From: Ophiothrix spiculata
Taxonomy: Eukaryota; Echinodermata; Ophiuroidea; Amphilepidida; Ophiotrichidae
NCBI GenBank assembly: GCA_000969725.1
Contig: JXSR01S018315.1
Strand: one strand, 5' to 3'
Length of the DNA: 26,596 bases
Of this stretch, positions 16,293-26,596 are shown piece by piece. The stretch's first letter is position 1. Each line of letters starts with the position of its first letter. The notes under the pieces are model-generated. The model saw nothing but the letters and a program-made list of their open reading frames with translations. It was not told the DNA's origin and did not search any database. Position numbers and translations under genes: made by a program.

Positions 16293-17280
16293 CGACCGCC
16301 TCCTGCTGGCCCTGCCTGAATGCTGCCCTCTGTAGACAATGTGTGGGCTGGTCATCCCATTGTATCCTGTCTTTGAAATCATGTAGACTGAATACTCCAT
16401 GGATGCATCAGTGTTGTGTTCATGATGAAAGCTACATATATGATGTAGATTGAAAGGTCCAGCCTAATTGGACACACTTAGTCTGGATATGGTGTGTGGG
16501 TTTACAGGGTGAGATGTTGGTAAGCTGTATGGTGAAATAAGCCTACGTAGAATTACGAGCAAGTCGTCGAGTTGTCTGTTTCAAATTGGTGTGGATTGTG
16601 ACCACTCTATGCTCAATTTGCACCATAAGCAACAGCCAACCCTGTGTATGATGGAGGCGCTTTGCCAACTCAAGTGATACTGGGGAGTGGAAAGCTGCAA
16701 TGAGTGGTGAATTAATGCTGCTCTATAGCAAGTTATTTGTGTTATTTATGGAATCCTGAAGGGAGTGTAATAATAAGCACTAATGCATAGTATCATCTGG
16801 ATAAAAAGTGATAAGCCACACCCAGCATTGAATTTATGTGGCGTGGCTCACACAAAAGTAGTAGTTTGATGTTCAAGTGTTGTTAGTATTGGCATGATTG
16901 GTAAATGTACAGAATCTCTCTCTGCACTTCAGTTAAGCCAGACTGTATTGAAGGTGTAGGATCCTATTTTAGCATGTGTGTCATTTACTTTTAACTGATT
17001 GACCTTGACGTCTGAAATGCATATTGTGAAATTTCAACCACAGCTTGCTTCTTGTTTTCTCTTGAGAGGCAAAAGAATGTATGCAACCCTGGGGATAAGG
17101 CTGTTATGTAGATACAAAAGAAATAGGTATACCAAATAATTTCACATTTTATGTTATATCACCAAAATTAAAAAGAATTTTGGAGGTGAAATTTTGGATT
17201 TAGAATCAGAAAAATAGGCCTTTGATATTGCATCCAAAAATAAACTACTTCCAATTGAGCACAGGGGAATATAAATGAGA
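16293..17280 (+). other. probable 3' UTR of SBF
   Basis: No further coding sequence follows the stop, and composition just after it is slightly less AT-rich than the flanks. The first AATAAA downstream is at 17239-17244. The true 3' end is not visible from the sequence and could be farther on. Confidence 0.5.
17239..17244 (+). terminator. candidate polyadenylation signal AATAAA
   Basis: First canonical hexamer after the SBF stop, about 950 bp downstream. Such hexamers are frequent in AT-rich DNA (another at 20962), so support is weak. Confidence 0.25.
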
Positions 17281-19274
17281 TCGGAACCTACACCTTTAAG
17301 GAGTGTTCAGAAATGCAGCAATTTTAGACATGGCTCAACAATTTTGTGGATACACAGTGAAACGTTTCAAGTGGTGCGCCTTATGATAACTGTAGACATA
17401 GAGAGTCAGTATGAGATCTTGCCATTAGATATCTAGTCCATTTAATTTCACAGAGGATGACTAAATAGAAGTCATTCTCTGCCAATTCATAATTGCACCT
17501 GTACAAATCCACAATATTGTACAGGCAAATGTGATTCAGCCTATTTAGCAGCACTAGCTTGAGCAAACCATTTGGTCAAGGGTTACCACCTCTGCTATTC
17601 ATAGTGCTGTATGTAATTATCATCTTAACTTGTTCACACTTTTGAGCCAAGAACCACGGTGGAAATGATCATAACTTCCTGAAAATGTTACATAATCAAT
17701 TTGAATTATCGATAACATTGCCTATAACTTCTGATTACTCTGGTCATAGGTGCAACATTATAACCCTCATTTGTGGATGAGGTTAAGTGTTACAGGCCAA
17801 AGTCATAGGTCATGTAAGGTCGAGTTATAATGTACACTTTAAATGTCAAATTATACTATAAACCTTGAAGTATGCGGCAAGCATTCAAACTCCGTTACCA
17901 TAGCATATCCCTTGTATTCTACAACATTGTGAGCTAGTGGGTTTGTATTGTGTAAGAGACTAGTAATTATTGATTAGGATTGATTAAGGCCAAATCACTG
18001 CAGAGAATTATTTTTGGACAGGAATCTTTCATGATTTTGGTATTATTTTGGGCTAATTTGTTGGTACCACATGGACAAACGTTGAACATTTAGCAAGATT
18101 TGGTATGTTGTTATGATTTCGAGATATAGGGACAAATTTACTTATATTGGTTTAGTGCTTTACTCAGCTGCTTGCTGCCTGCTTTAATGTTTATAGAGTT
18201 TAGTCTAAATTGAAAAGTTGATGTGTAATTGGAACCAAACTTGGTTTATGTATGTAATATTTGATGGCTCAACCCGAAACAAAGATGTGAACTAAAAAGG
18301 TGTAAGTTTCAAATTTCGGCTAAATTAGTTAAACTGTTTTGATTTTATGAGCAATTTTGTATTTTGGAGCCGCCTATACGTTTCTGTGTAAAATTCTGGT
18401 TACCATAACTAGACACATTTTCATTTCCAGAATGGTAAATAACTCTGCCATGACATTTCACATGGGTTAGAAGAAATATAGGAGCAATGTTTGGTACCAA
18501 AAAATTGAAAAAATGTTGAAGCAATCAGACCATGCTCCTTTAAAGCTTAGAAAATGCTGCAACAGATAAAATGATAAAATCAAAATTTGATATGATCTAC
18601 CTCCCCATTTCGGGGTGAGTCATCGATGGCATATAGTAACCTATATTTTTTATGAGATGAAAGGTTATATGAAGGTCAAAAGTTATTTAAGGTCAAAGTG
18701 TGAATATTAGCCTCAATTAAAAATTAAAGACAGATTTAAATCATATGGTCAAAAACTCACATACTAAGGTCTGAGGTCAAATTTATAAGATAGGCGGAAA
18801 TTCTCAAAATTAAATTCAATTGGAAAGGTTGAAAGCCCATTGGGAACCAAACTTGGTTTATTGAAATGATATGGTAATTTTCATTAATTGATATAAAGTC
18901 AAAGGTCATATACCAAGGTCAATAAGGCTAAAAAAATCAAACCATGATCTTGTTATTTTTCATCTTGAATTGAGACAGGGTTTTTTCACTTCCATATTTA
19001 CATTAAAAGCATTTCCAGTACATTTTGCCATTGTGCAAATTGCTCCCTCTGTATTTAAGCTTCCTTAGTTCTCATGGTGCTGAAGCATAAAATATATACC
19101 TATAGTTTGTGGTTTCTTGAAAACAAATGATATTATGCACATTGCATAACACTATGCTCCCTTCAGATGAAATCTTGTATCCATGTGTCTTAACTTTATT
19201 TGCATATATGCAAATTGATGTAAATATTGTATGATTATTTTTTATGTGCAACTCCTGACAAATGCTATTTAAGA
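17281..19274. other. non-coding AT-rich sequence
   Basis: No gene recognised on either strand. The short block GGAACCAAACTTGGTTTAT occurs at about 18230 and again near 18843, and many 'GGTCAAA' phrases occur at 18660-18920. This suggests decayed copies of dispersed repeats. Confidence 0.6.
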
Positions 19275-19345
19275 AGCAATTATCATTGTGATGCATGGAA
19301 TCTAGTGCATAGCAATTATCATTGTGATGCATGGAATCTAGTGAT
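19275..19345. repeat. 36-bp tandem duplication
   Basis: AGCAATTATCATTGTGATGC begins at 19275 and again at 19311. The duplicated piece continues through ATGGAATCTAGTG, so about 34 of the 36 bases are repeated exactly. Confidence 0.9.
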
Positions 19346-19524
19346 TTCCAAGCAAGCATCAGATATATCACATCTCCTTTATTTTGTGTAAGCATAAATA
19401 TGTGCAAAGATCACTCGGATATGGTATGCTTCATTGTGGATATTCAGTGCAGGTATGTCTGTGTGTGGACGGAGCAGGTATTATTAACTTTTGTATCTGT
19501 GTATACTTACCAAGAGTTAGGCAC

Positions 19525-19729
19525 TACTGTAAAACAAGAAATATTTGCTAGCAATTTAATTTCGCTAATACTCCAAAATCGCAAAATTAATTTGCCGCTT
19601 ATATTAATAATGTACAATGATTTCAATGGCATGCTGATGCAATTAGTGAAATTAAAATGCCGCAAAACAAAACCCAGATTCTGAAATTTGCAAAATTTGC
19701 TATCCGCAAATATTTCTTGTTTTACAGTA
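19525..19729. mobile_element. TA-flanked MITE with perfect 22-bp inverted ends
   Basis: The element is 19527-19727 with TA duplications at 19525-19526 and 19728-19729. The left end CTGTAAAACAAGAAATATTT (+GC) is matched perfectly by the reverse complement of the right end (22 of 22). Total length is 201 bp, with no coding capacity. It fits a Tc1/mariner-type non-autonomous element and is probably the youngest of the MITEs here, since its ends are undamaged. Confidence 0.92.
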
Positions 19730-21126
19730 TTTCAATAGCTTATCTCTGCACCTCTGCTACCAAATTTCATGCAATGTTGAGCGTTTTCATCTTGGACAAG
19801 AAGCCACCTACCCACCCATCAACATAGCCAATTCAGTCTGAATACAGCCAAAAGGACTGCGGGCCATTTTTCCTCATGAGATGAAATCACCACCTCCAAA
19901 GCTACAATATCAGTGTTGTCGACCCAACAGACTAATTTTTTTCCTTATAAATTCAGCATAGAAAATCAGAAAAATTCTTTTTATACAATGATGTATGCAG
20001 GGAGTGACATGAAACATGTTTGTATTTTGATTTGAACCTGAACATGACAGATATTGGGGCATTTGAAGGGTGTTTTTTTTTTCATGTTGTCGGTCCAAGA
20101 ACCTTGGAAGATGTATATGCTTGGCCCCATCAATGATAACACCATAGTATAAGTGAAAGGGAGCACACACCCCTCAAAGGATTGTGGGTAGGTCACCTTT
20201 CTTTCTCTTTTGTGTCCCCTCTTTGACCTGGCTGCGATCCTAATCAAATGAATAATTTCTGAGCAGACATATGCTTGTTAATTGTCCACCAAATACTCCC
20301 CTATGAAAAGTGTACTGACAATTCTTTAGGGGAAAAGATTCTCTACAAATATTTTTATAAAACATTATTATGAAATGCATGATAGATTGCTCCATGGTCT
20401 GTTAGTGTTATAAGGAATAGGTTGATTCCACATGGTGTTGAAAAAGCGCCATTTTGGTCCAGTGCTTTTCTACGTAATATTATAAATTGGACCAATGTAT
20501 TATAAAGTTTTACTCTAGATGTGAATATTTATAACTATTAATCTTATAGCGGATGAATTATGAAAACAAGGATGGTAAATATAATGGTAAATCTATTGCT
20601 ATTGTTTGGGTGAAGTAGGGTGCCAGAAAACAAAGCAAAGTGATGATTGGTGAGCACATAGTTTTAAATATTATTTTGATTTCAAAGAAACGTTTGAACT
20701 TTTGTTTTCTATGCATGGTAGCTTTATGGATTTACTGCAAGATCAGAGAAGTATATCGCTTGTATCATTAAAGCAATATTCTTGATTTAGGTAGAAACAT
20801 CACTTGCTCAATTTGTGTGATTTGTGAAAGAACACAACATTCTTGTCAAATATTGAACCATTGTAACATTACAAGGCGACATTGGTTTGGATACTAAGTG
20901 AGTGGTTCCTGGGCCTATTGTGATATGGCAGATAATACTGCAGTTTTGGTATGGCCAAGGAAATAAAATGTGTTTCTCTTTCATGCATAATTTCATTGTT
21001 GAGGCCACTATTTTTTTTTTTTTCATAATTATTGTAAAATTCAGCAAAACTTTTGATTGAAAGTAACATATATCAGTCGTAGAGAACTTAGATCATACAT
21101 TTACAGGAAGAATACCAGACTTTCTC
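19730..21126. other. non-coding sequence
   Basis: No gene, RNA or clear repeat seen. Open frames are short and without family resemblance. Confidence 0.6.
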
Positions 21127-21180
21127 TACCGGCCCATGTAATGACATTTTGTGTACCGGCCCATGTAATGACATTTTGAG
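21127..21180. repeat. 27-bp tandem duplication
   Basis: TACCGGCCCATGTAATGACA and the following TTTTG are repeated exactly at 21127 and 21154. Confidence 0.92.
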
Positions 21181-21835
21181 CCATTTGGTTCCTGTCAAAA
21201 TCAACTCCCAATTGCCAAGATTCAGATGCCCGTAGTGGCAAACCACATAAATAATACTTCACATGAGACGCCAACCTGCACGCAAAGTGTCTGTGTGTTT
21301 CCAATATTTGTGTATTATGACAAGATGTGAAGCTTCATGGGCAATGACCCAAATTCCCCCAACTTTGTCTCCATGCAGGTATAAAAATGGCAGTGAGTCT
21401 GGTATCTCCCCTGTAAATCTATGGTGCCCATCTTGAAAAAGATCAAAATCAACTAAAATAGCAATGGCCCCAACACTGATTTTGCAAATATTTTGGATGA
21501 GCAACACTGGATTGTTTTCCACTACATACGAGGTATTATTATATGCAACATAACAGTCAGTTGTGTAAAATCAAAGTGAACAAGATCTCGCTGAGCAAAT
21601 TGATTGGCAGAATTGACTGAATTTACCCATTTAGTGTTGCCAGTACTTCCGCCTAAAGTGCCTATGACCTGGTAGCTTCACAGAGATGAATGCATAAAAA
21701 AATGCAAAATGTAATTTTGTATGAGATATGTAATGTTATTCTTGTGTACTGCTACCTAGTGCAATGGTCATAGATCAATATCTGCATTTTCCTGGATGCT
21801 AGTGAAATTGTACAAAAGCGTAAGTTGTAATTGTC

Positions 21836-22105
21836 CAACAATAATAGCTTTGGGAACAAGATACATTTTTCTTAAATGAGTTCATCTGGATTGTTAAACA
21901 TAGTTCATTGTTCCAAATCCAAGAAAAATGAGTAAAATATACTTTCGTTTTAGTGACTTCTTCTTACATTAGCAACAATAATAGCTTTGGGAACCAGATA
22001 CATTTTTCTTTAAATGAGTTCATCTGGATTGTTAAACATAGTTCATTGTTCCAAATCCAAGAAAAATGAGTAAAATATACTTTCATTTTAGTGACTTCAT
22101 ACATT
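21836..22105. repeat. 137-bp tandem duplication
   Basis: Copy 1 starts at 21836 and copy 2 at 21973, both with CAACAATAATAGCTTTGGGA. They match over about 125 bp with a few substitutions and one T insertion, then diverge after GTGACTTC. A recent local duplication with no coding content. Confidence 0.93.
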
Positions 22106-22736
22106 ATCGTTGGCACTAAACCTTGCAGCCTGGTTCAACTCCCTGAGTATCGTACAGGTTTCCATGGGACAACAGTTGGTTCCTTGTCCAATGGAATATT
22201 AAGAACACTCAACTTTTTGTATCACCTAGGTTTGAATTTGGGAATAAGTGAAAGCCTTACCGTTTGAGCTGACTTGACTGCTATAATATGTGACCGTCCA
22301 TCCCAAACCAGCCGTAAATGCAACATCTTGTCATTCTCACTTTTTTTAAAAATTGCAAAGACCATGTTATAATGATTAAAATGACACCTCAATGAACTCC
22401 ACTCGATTTACAGAGGTCAAGTTATGGTCCGTCAAATGTTACCAGTGAGTAAAACTTACACTTGAGATTAATATGTACAAAGATCAGTAAGCCCTATATT
22501 TTCTATTGACTGTCGTCAAATATACAGATATATTTCATATTTTTCTTGAAATGAAACTTTGCTGGTGTTTTGAAGTAAGCACAGGGATTGTGAATTTTGG
22601 CAAAATTACGGCCTTAACATGTATTTTCACATGTAGTGCAAACTGAAGTTTGTTGCATTTCCAACTCATTTGAGATGGACGGTACATATATGTGTTCACC
22701 TGTTGAATGTAATGCATATCAAGTTATAGTACCAGT
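22106..22736. other. non-coding sequence
   Basis: AT-rich with no recognised gene or repeat. Confidence 0.6.
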
Positions 22737-22983
22737 GGTCGATTTCACTAACATGACGATGCATCGTGGCTAACGAAGGGTTCAGCTCGTAACTCAACTA
22801 CACTTCACAATGATGTGTAAACCCTTCGTAAGTGTTCACTGCATCGTTAGATATATTAATCATGCATTAGAAAAATCAAACCCTTTGTGAACGTTGTGTG
22901 GGGTCAAGAGGTGGTCCTAGCTAACGATGGGTTTTGATCTTACGATTGGTTAACGATGCATTTTAACGTTAGTGAAATCGACC
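22737..22983. mobile_element. 247-bp MITE with internal ACGAWGGGTTT-type repeats
   Basis: The ends are inverted: GGTCGATTTCACTAAC at 22737 and GTTAGTGAAATCGACC ending 22983, a perfect 16-bp pair, followed inward by GATGCAT on both sides. Inside, variants of CTAACGAAGGGTT and CCCTTCGTAAG recur in both orientations. Target duplication not certain. Family not identified. Confidence 0.85.
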
Positions 22984-23284
22984 CCAGGTGAGGCTTAGTC
23001 GTTAATATAGAATGTATAGCGTGTAATTGTTGCTTCTTGCTACCTGCCTTAATTATTATTGCTGCCCATATATTTGAAAAAAGGAATATTTTTGTTTATT
23101 ATAGATGATATGTATAGAATGAGAATTTGTATTTGGTAAATTTAGAATTTTTTTGAGCTTTGTTCATGCTATTACTCTAAGGATGTTTAAAACAACTGCA
23201 GCATTCTTTATGTGCTTTCTGCACAGTTCTTTCCTTTTAAGTGGAAGTTGTAGTTCATCCGTACTAAAAAAGGAACCGTGCCCT

Positions 23285-23509
23285 CAGTGGAGGTGCCAGG
23301 GGACAGCTCCCCTCCCCATTTCTCTCACTCTTAATCTCTTATGCAAATTTCCCTTTTTTCGATAATTGAAATTTAAAATGAAAAAAATATGTGCGATTTG
23401 CACAAAGTTAGCAAATTCTTGCTCACATTACAAAAAATTGCCTAATTATTTTCTTGGTCCCTTCCGTGTTTCCTTTGTAATATATATTGTCAACCTGGCA
23501 CCACCACTG
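23285..23509. mobile_element. 225-bp hAT-like MITE
   Basis: The left end CAGTGGAGGTGCCAGG and the right end (reverse complement) CAGTGGTGGTGCCAGG differ at one of 16 positions. Flanking octamers CGTGCCCT and AGTGCCCC match at 6 of 8, consistent with a decayed 8-bp target duplication. CAGTGG(C/A)GG-type ends are typical of hAT elements in marine animals. No transposase. Confidence 0.7.
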
Positions 23510-24378
23510 AGTGCCCCTAGAGGTGAAGTAAATGAAGTGCGTGGTGTATATAATAAACCCATTGTATGATATCAAAAAGTGCAATTTATGTATCACAAAA
23601 CAATACATTTTTGTTGTTTTCTTTTTTTATATATAAATAAATATAAAATGAATACTACTATTGTGATAATAATAAACTCCAAGGAAGAGAAACTGAAGCA
23701 TCTTGTGTTTTTTGCCTATTTCTATCCCCATGTGTCAGTACTTGGCACATTAACAATGATTTGTGTGGCAATTTTTGTCACATTTTTGCCATGATCCCAT
23801 GAATTGTCATAAATTTTGTATGATCTTAGTAATAAAACTCAAATAAGTGGCAAAATAAATCGCATAAGTTGTTAAAGCTATTTAGCCAGAGTAAGAGGGC
23901 ATAATTTAGGTATCATAAAAAGTTAGTATCAATTTTTCTGTCACATCTTTCCAATAACCTTATAGTAATAGTAATAAAATGTCAAATTTTAGTATGATTT
24001 TCGAGGCAATTTATTAGTTACAGAATTAGAGATTTTATGGCTTAAATTTAAGAGATTTTGGGGGGTTACCAGTTCGTTTTCATATTGGTGGAACAACGCA
24101 ACAAGTTTATTAATGAACCCTTAATTTCAAAAAATTTAAAATAACATTTGCAGAACTTAGTTGCACTAAGGTTCAAAAATTCAAAAAATTATTAAATTTT
24201 TGCTCTAAACATGTTTTTGACTCTTTTGGCAAAAGGTTTCCAGCGGCCCAGCTCGGGATCTGCCTAGGACATTGATCCGCTCCCTGTGGATGGTTTCTTT
24301 CAGCTACATATCCACGACCATTGCTTGCTACCGAACTAATGTTTGGTAATGAAAACCTCAGAGAGATCATAGCCGTCA
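23510..24378. other. non-coding AT-rich sequence
   Basis: No gene recognised. Several AATAAA hexamers occur (for example near 23547, 23635 and 23667), but without a gene to assign them to. Confidence 0.55.
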
Positions 24379-24426
24379 CCAGGTAACGTATGTATGTATG
24401 TATATGTATGTATGCATGTTACCTGG
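24379..24426. repeat. 48-bp palindrome with TATG microsatellite loop
   Basis: CCAGGTAAC at 24379 pairs with GTTACCTGG ending 24426. The loop is (TATG)n, itself partly self-complementary (ATGCAT, TATATG). A good cruciform or hairpin candidate. Confidence 0.85.
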
Positions 24427-24730
24427 CTGGTTCACATCAGGGGAGACCTACAGCTAGTCCCCAAGCTTAATACACAAGATGATATGGCAGGCCGGTATGC
24501 GCAGCCAACCAATATCACCCCTCGAAACCACAGTGTGCTGTAGACCTATATTTAGTGAACATGACAACTCACTCCCTAACCCCACGGCCGGGTGGATACG
24601 GCTCTGCAAATGATTAGTAGATTAGACCAGGTTGTTTCACCAACCCTAATCTTCTCACTCCTTTCGGGAGTTTGCGCGGGGCTACTATACTGTGTTCTTA
24701 TTCGGTTTATATACTGTTACTTTATGCTGA

Positions 24731-24880
24731 ATATAAATTCTGTGGTGTTAAAAATTATTCTGCTAAGGCCAAAAAGAGAAGAACTCTGTTTCAGCTTACT
24801 TAAGGTCAAAACCCTAAGCGCTATGCGGGTTGTTGTTTTTGGCCTTAGCAGAATACTTTTTAACACCACAGAATTTATAT
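24731..24880. repeat. 150-bp fold-back element
   Basis: The left arm starts ATATAAATTCTGTGGTGTTA at 24731 and pairs with the right arm ending 24880; 46 bp per arm with few mismatches, up to GGCCAAAAA. The loop contains AACTCTGTTTCAGCTTACTT, which recurs as a direct copy at about 24951-25000 (with GTCTCAG). A fragment of it in inverted orientation lies near 25217-25228. Probably nested pieces of one transposon family. Confidence 0.85.
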
Positions 24881-25484
24881 TCTGTTTTAAATTATTTATA
24901 ATTTATTCTGTTTTATAATATATATTATATTCATGTTTACAAAAAAAAAAAGAACTCTGTCTCAGCTTACTTAAGGTCAAAACCCTAAGTGCTATGCTTT
25001 TTTGTTTTTTAGTAAAAAAGGGCTGCACGGATGTGGAAATACCCCCTAATTTTTTTTGTTGCATTTTTCGGGCACAATTTTTTTTTTTCGCGGACGTTTA
25101 TTTAATTTTTTGTCCAGTATAGTAGGAAAAAAAGATAAAAAAACTGAACATCTCTCAAAAACTGAAAAAAAAAAAGAAATGCGCTAAATTTGGATTTTTA
25201 AAAGCTATGCGCGCGGGAAGCTGAGACAGACTATTTTTTTCTTTGGCCTAATTGAAAATTTTGTTTTGTGGGTGTAAGTGCAAATGGATGATTTCCAATC
25301 GTTTATAACAAATGATGCAGTAAATATTGATTATTAGATGACTGCAAGGATAATTTTTTAGCAAAAAAACTTCATAAAAAAACAACAAACAATAGCAAAC
25401 TCTTTGTTTCAAGTTCAATATTTTATTCTGCAAATCCAGCTGTACATCAAATAACAAAATGTATGCTCACATCATAAATATAAG

Positions 25485-26158
25485 TGTGACCCATCATATC
25501 CAAAGGTACCTTGAGGTCGGCATAGTAAAATTATGAGACACAGGCAATTGAAGCTGAGCATAGTCAAAAATCACGTCAAAGTCAAATTTCTAATTTCGTC
25601 AGAAACGTTACCTTTGAAGTATATTTTATCATATTAATCATGTTCTAACATCCAAAACATAGGATTTTTTATCTTGGTTTTTAAAACATCATTTGTCCTT
25701 TCTCCATGTTTTATTAGTACAGAAAATTTTCAACTTTGTCTGATTTCAAAGGTTAAGACCTGTGTCAAATGTGACCCATCATATCGAAAGGTACCTTAAT
25801 ACCGGCATAGTAAATTGAGCATAGTCAAAAATCATGTCCAAGGTCGAATTTCTAATTTCATTAAAAACGTTACCTTTGTGGTGTATTCTATCATATTAAT
25901 CGGGTTTCGAACATTCAAAACATAAGACAAATGTTTTAAAAACCAAGATGAAAATCCTTTCTCCATTCAAGTTTTACAAGTACAGAAACTTTCAAACTCG
26001 ATTTTCTCAGAACTATAGTTTTCTGAATCAGCCTGATGCCTTTTACCAACTTTGCAATCGAACATCCAAAAGCTTAAAATATAATCTTTCAGATGAGACC
26101 AAAATATCAATTTTCATTTTGGGACCCTTAAGGTACCTTTTGATATGACGGGTCACAA
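25485..26158. mobile_element. 674-bp composite repeat: two direct copies plus an inverted end
   Basis: TGTGACCCATCATATC followed by AAAGGTACCTT occurs at 25485 and, slightly changed, at 25770. It occurs in inverted orientation ending at about 26156, where the reverse complement reads TGTGACCCGTCATATCAAAA. The two direct units share GGCATAGTAAA, GAGCATAGTCAAAAATCA and AACGTTACCTTTG in the same order. A 33-37-bp inner piece is inverted between them (25662-25698 versus 25925-25957). No protein frame. The layout suggests a terminal-inverted-repeat element with an internal duplication; superfamily unknown. Confidence 0.8.
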
Positions 26159-26169
26159 ATTGTTCATCT

Positions 26170-26596
26170 TGGACCAGAAATCAAAAATAGTCAATGGTGA
26201 CCCCATCGTCTGACCTTTCTCTTGGTGTCAAAGGTTAAAAGAAAGGTCAAAATCCCATTTCGAAGGTTAAGGTGTCACATTGTTCGTCTTAAACTGGCGG
26301 TCAAAAGTGTCAATGGTTACCCCATCATCCGACCTTTCTTTTTGGGTCAAATTTTCAACTTTGTCCGATTTTAAAGGTTAAAGTGTTAAATTGTTTGACT
26401 TGGACCAGGGATCACACGGGTCAATGGTGTCTTTGAACCCAAAGGAAAGGTGGGACGACGGGTCACCATTGACACTTGTGATCCCTGGTCCTAGTCAAAC
26501 AATTTAACACTTTAACCTCTAAAATCTGACAAAGTTGAAAATTTGACCCCAAAGGGAAAGGTTGGATGATGGGGTAACCATTGACACTTTTGACCG
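26170..26596. repeat. palindromic cluster of the same tandem-repeat family as in the last SBF intron
   Basis: Blocks such as AGTGTCAATGGTTACCCCAT, AACTTTGTCCGATTTTAAAG and AAATTGTTTGACTTGGACC are those of the 15207-15715 repeats. From about 26298 to the window end they form a near-complete inverted repeat centred near 26446: GGACCAGGGATCACA at 26402 pairs with TGTGATCCCTGGTCC ending 26491, and GGTCAAAAGTGTCAATGGTT near 26299 pairs with the last bases of the window. The palindrome may continue beyond 26596. Confidence 0.88.

Noticed and set aside
24427-24730. GC-richer patch that might be a tRNA-derived SINE
   Set aside because: No convincing A and B box pair or poly-A/repeat tail could be identified by eye.
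19072-26148. Many short open frames downstream of SBF
   Set aside because: All under about 120 codons with no recognisable domains, and several overlap MITEs or duplicated repeats.

Overview
This window is eukaryotic, almost certainly from a marine invertebrate animal. It is AT-rich, with short phase-consistent exons (93-219 bp), GT-AG introns of about 0.5-3 kb and a dense load of small inverted-repeat elements. The one host gene is the 3' end of a SET-binding-factor / myotubularin-related gene (SBF1/SBF2 = MTMR5/MTMR13 family) on the + strand. The repeat style, and a C1 domain between coiled coil and PH domain, suggest a non-vertebrate, possibly an echinoderm, hemichordate or similar. That placement is an inference; the sequence does not prove it.

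Layout: 1-1099 is intron. Eleven exons then run 1100-1276, 2566-2670, 3945-4130, 4948-5074, 5646-5839, 6999-7217, 8690-8866, 10175-10310, 11743-11876, 15051-15182 and 16200-16292 (stop TGA at 16290-16292). Joined, they give 1680 nt, exactly 560 codons with the stop, and all splice phases agree. The protein reads from the inactive myotubularin phosphatase domain (the P-loop has lost its Cys and Arg), through a coiled coil, into the first half of a C1 zinc-finger domain and a C-terminal PH domain. The second half of the C1 domain is absent from the visible sequence, probably inside the 50-N assembly gap at 11333-11382.

The most unusual structure is at 10238-11332. The 3' part of the C1 exon, its 5' splice site and a G-rich start of the intron are repeated in tandem ten times (about 99-122 bp per unit), running into the assembly gap. 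The copies cannot act as productive extra exons, but each keeps a perfect 5' splice site.

Other introns hold a 56-bp minisatellite (16 copies), several fold-back elements, MITEs with TTAA or TA target duplications, a tandem repeat family of roughly 110-130 bp, and a decayed antisense LINE. The LINE is split by a 1302-bp terminal-inverted-repeat element with a 9-bp target duplication. Downstream of 16292 lie the 3' UTR and about 10 kb with no recognisable gene. That stretch carries more MITEs, direct duplications and palindromes, including a 674-bp composite element with an internal micro-inversion and, at the very end, a large palindrome built from the same repeat family seen in the last intron.
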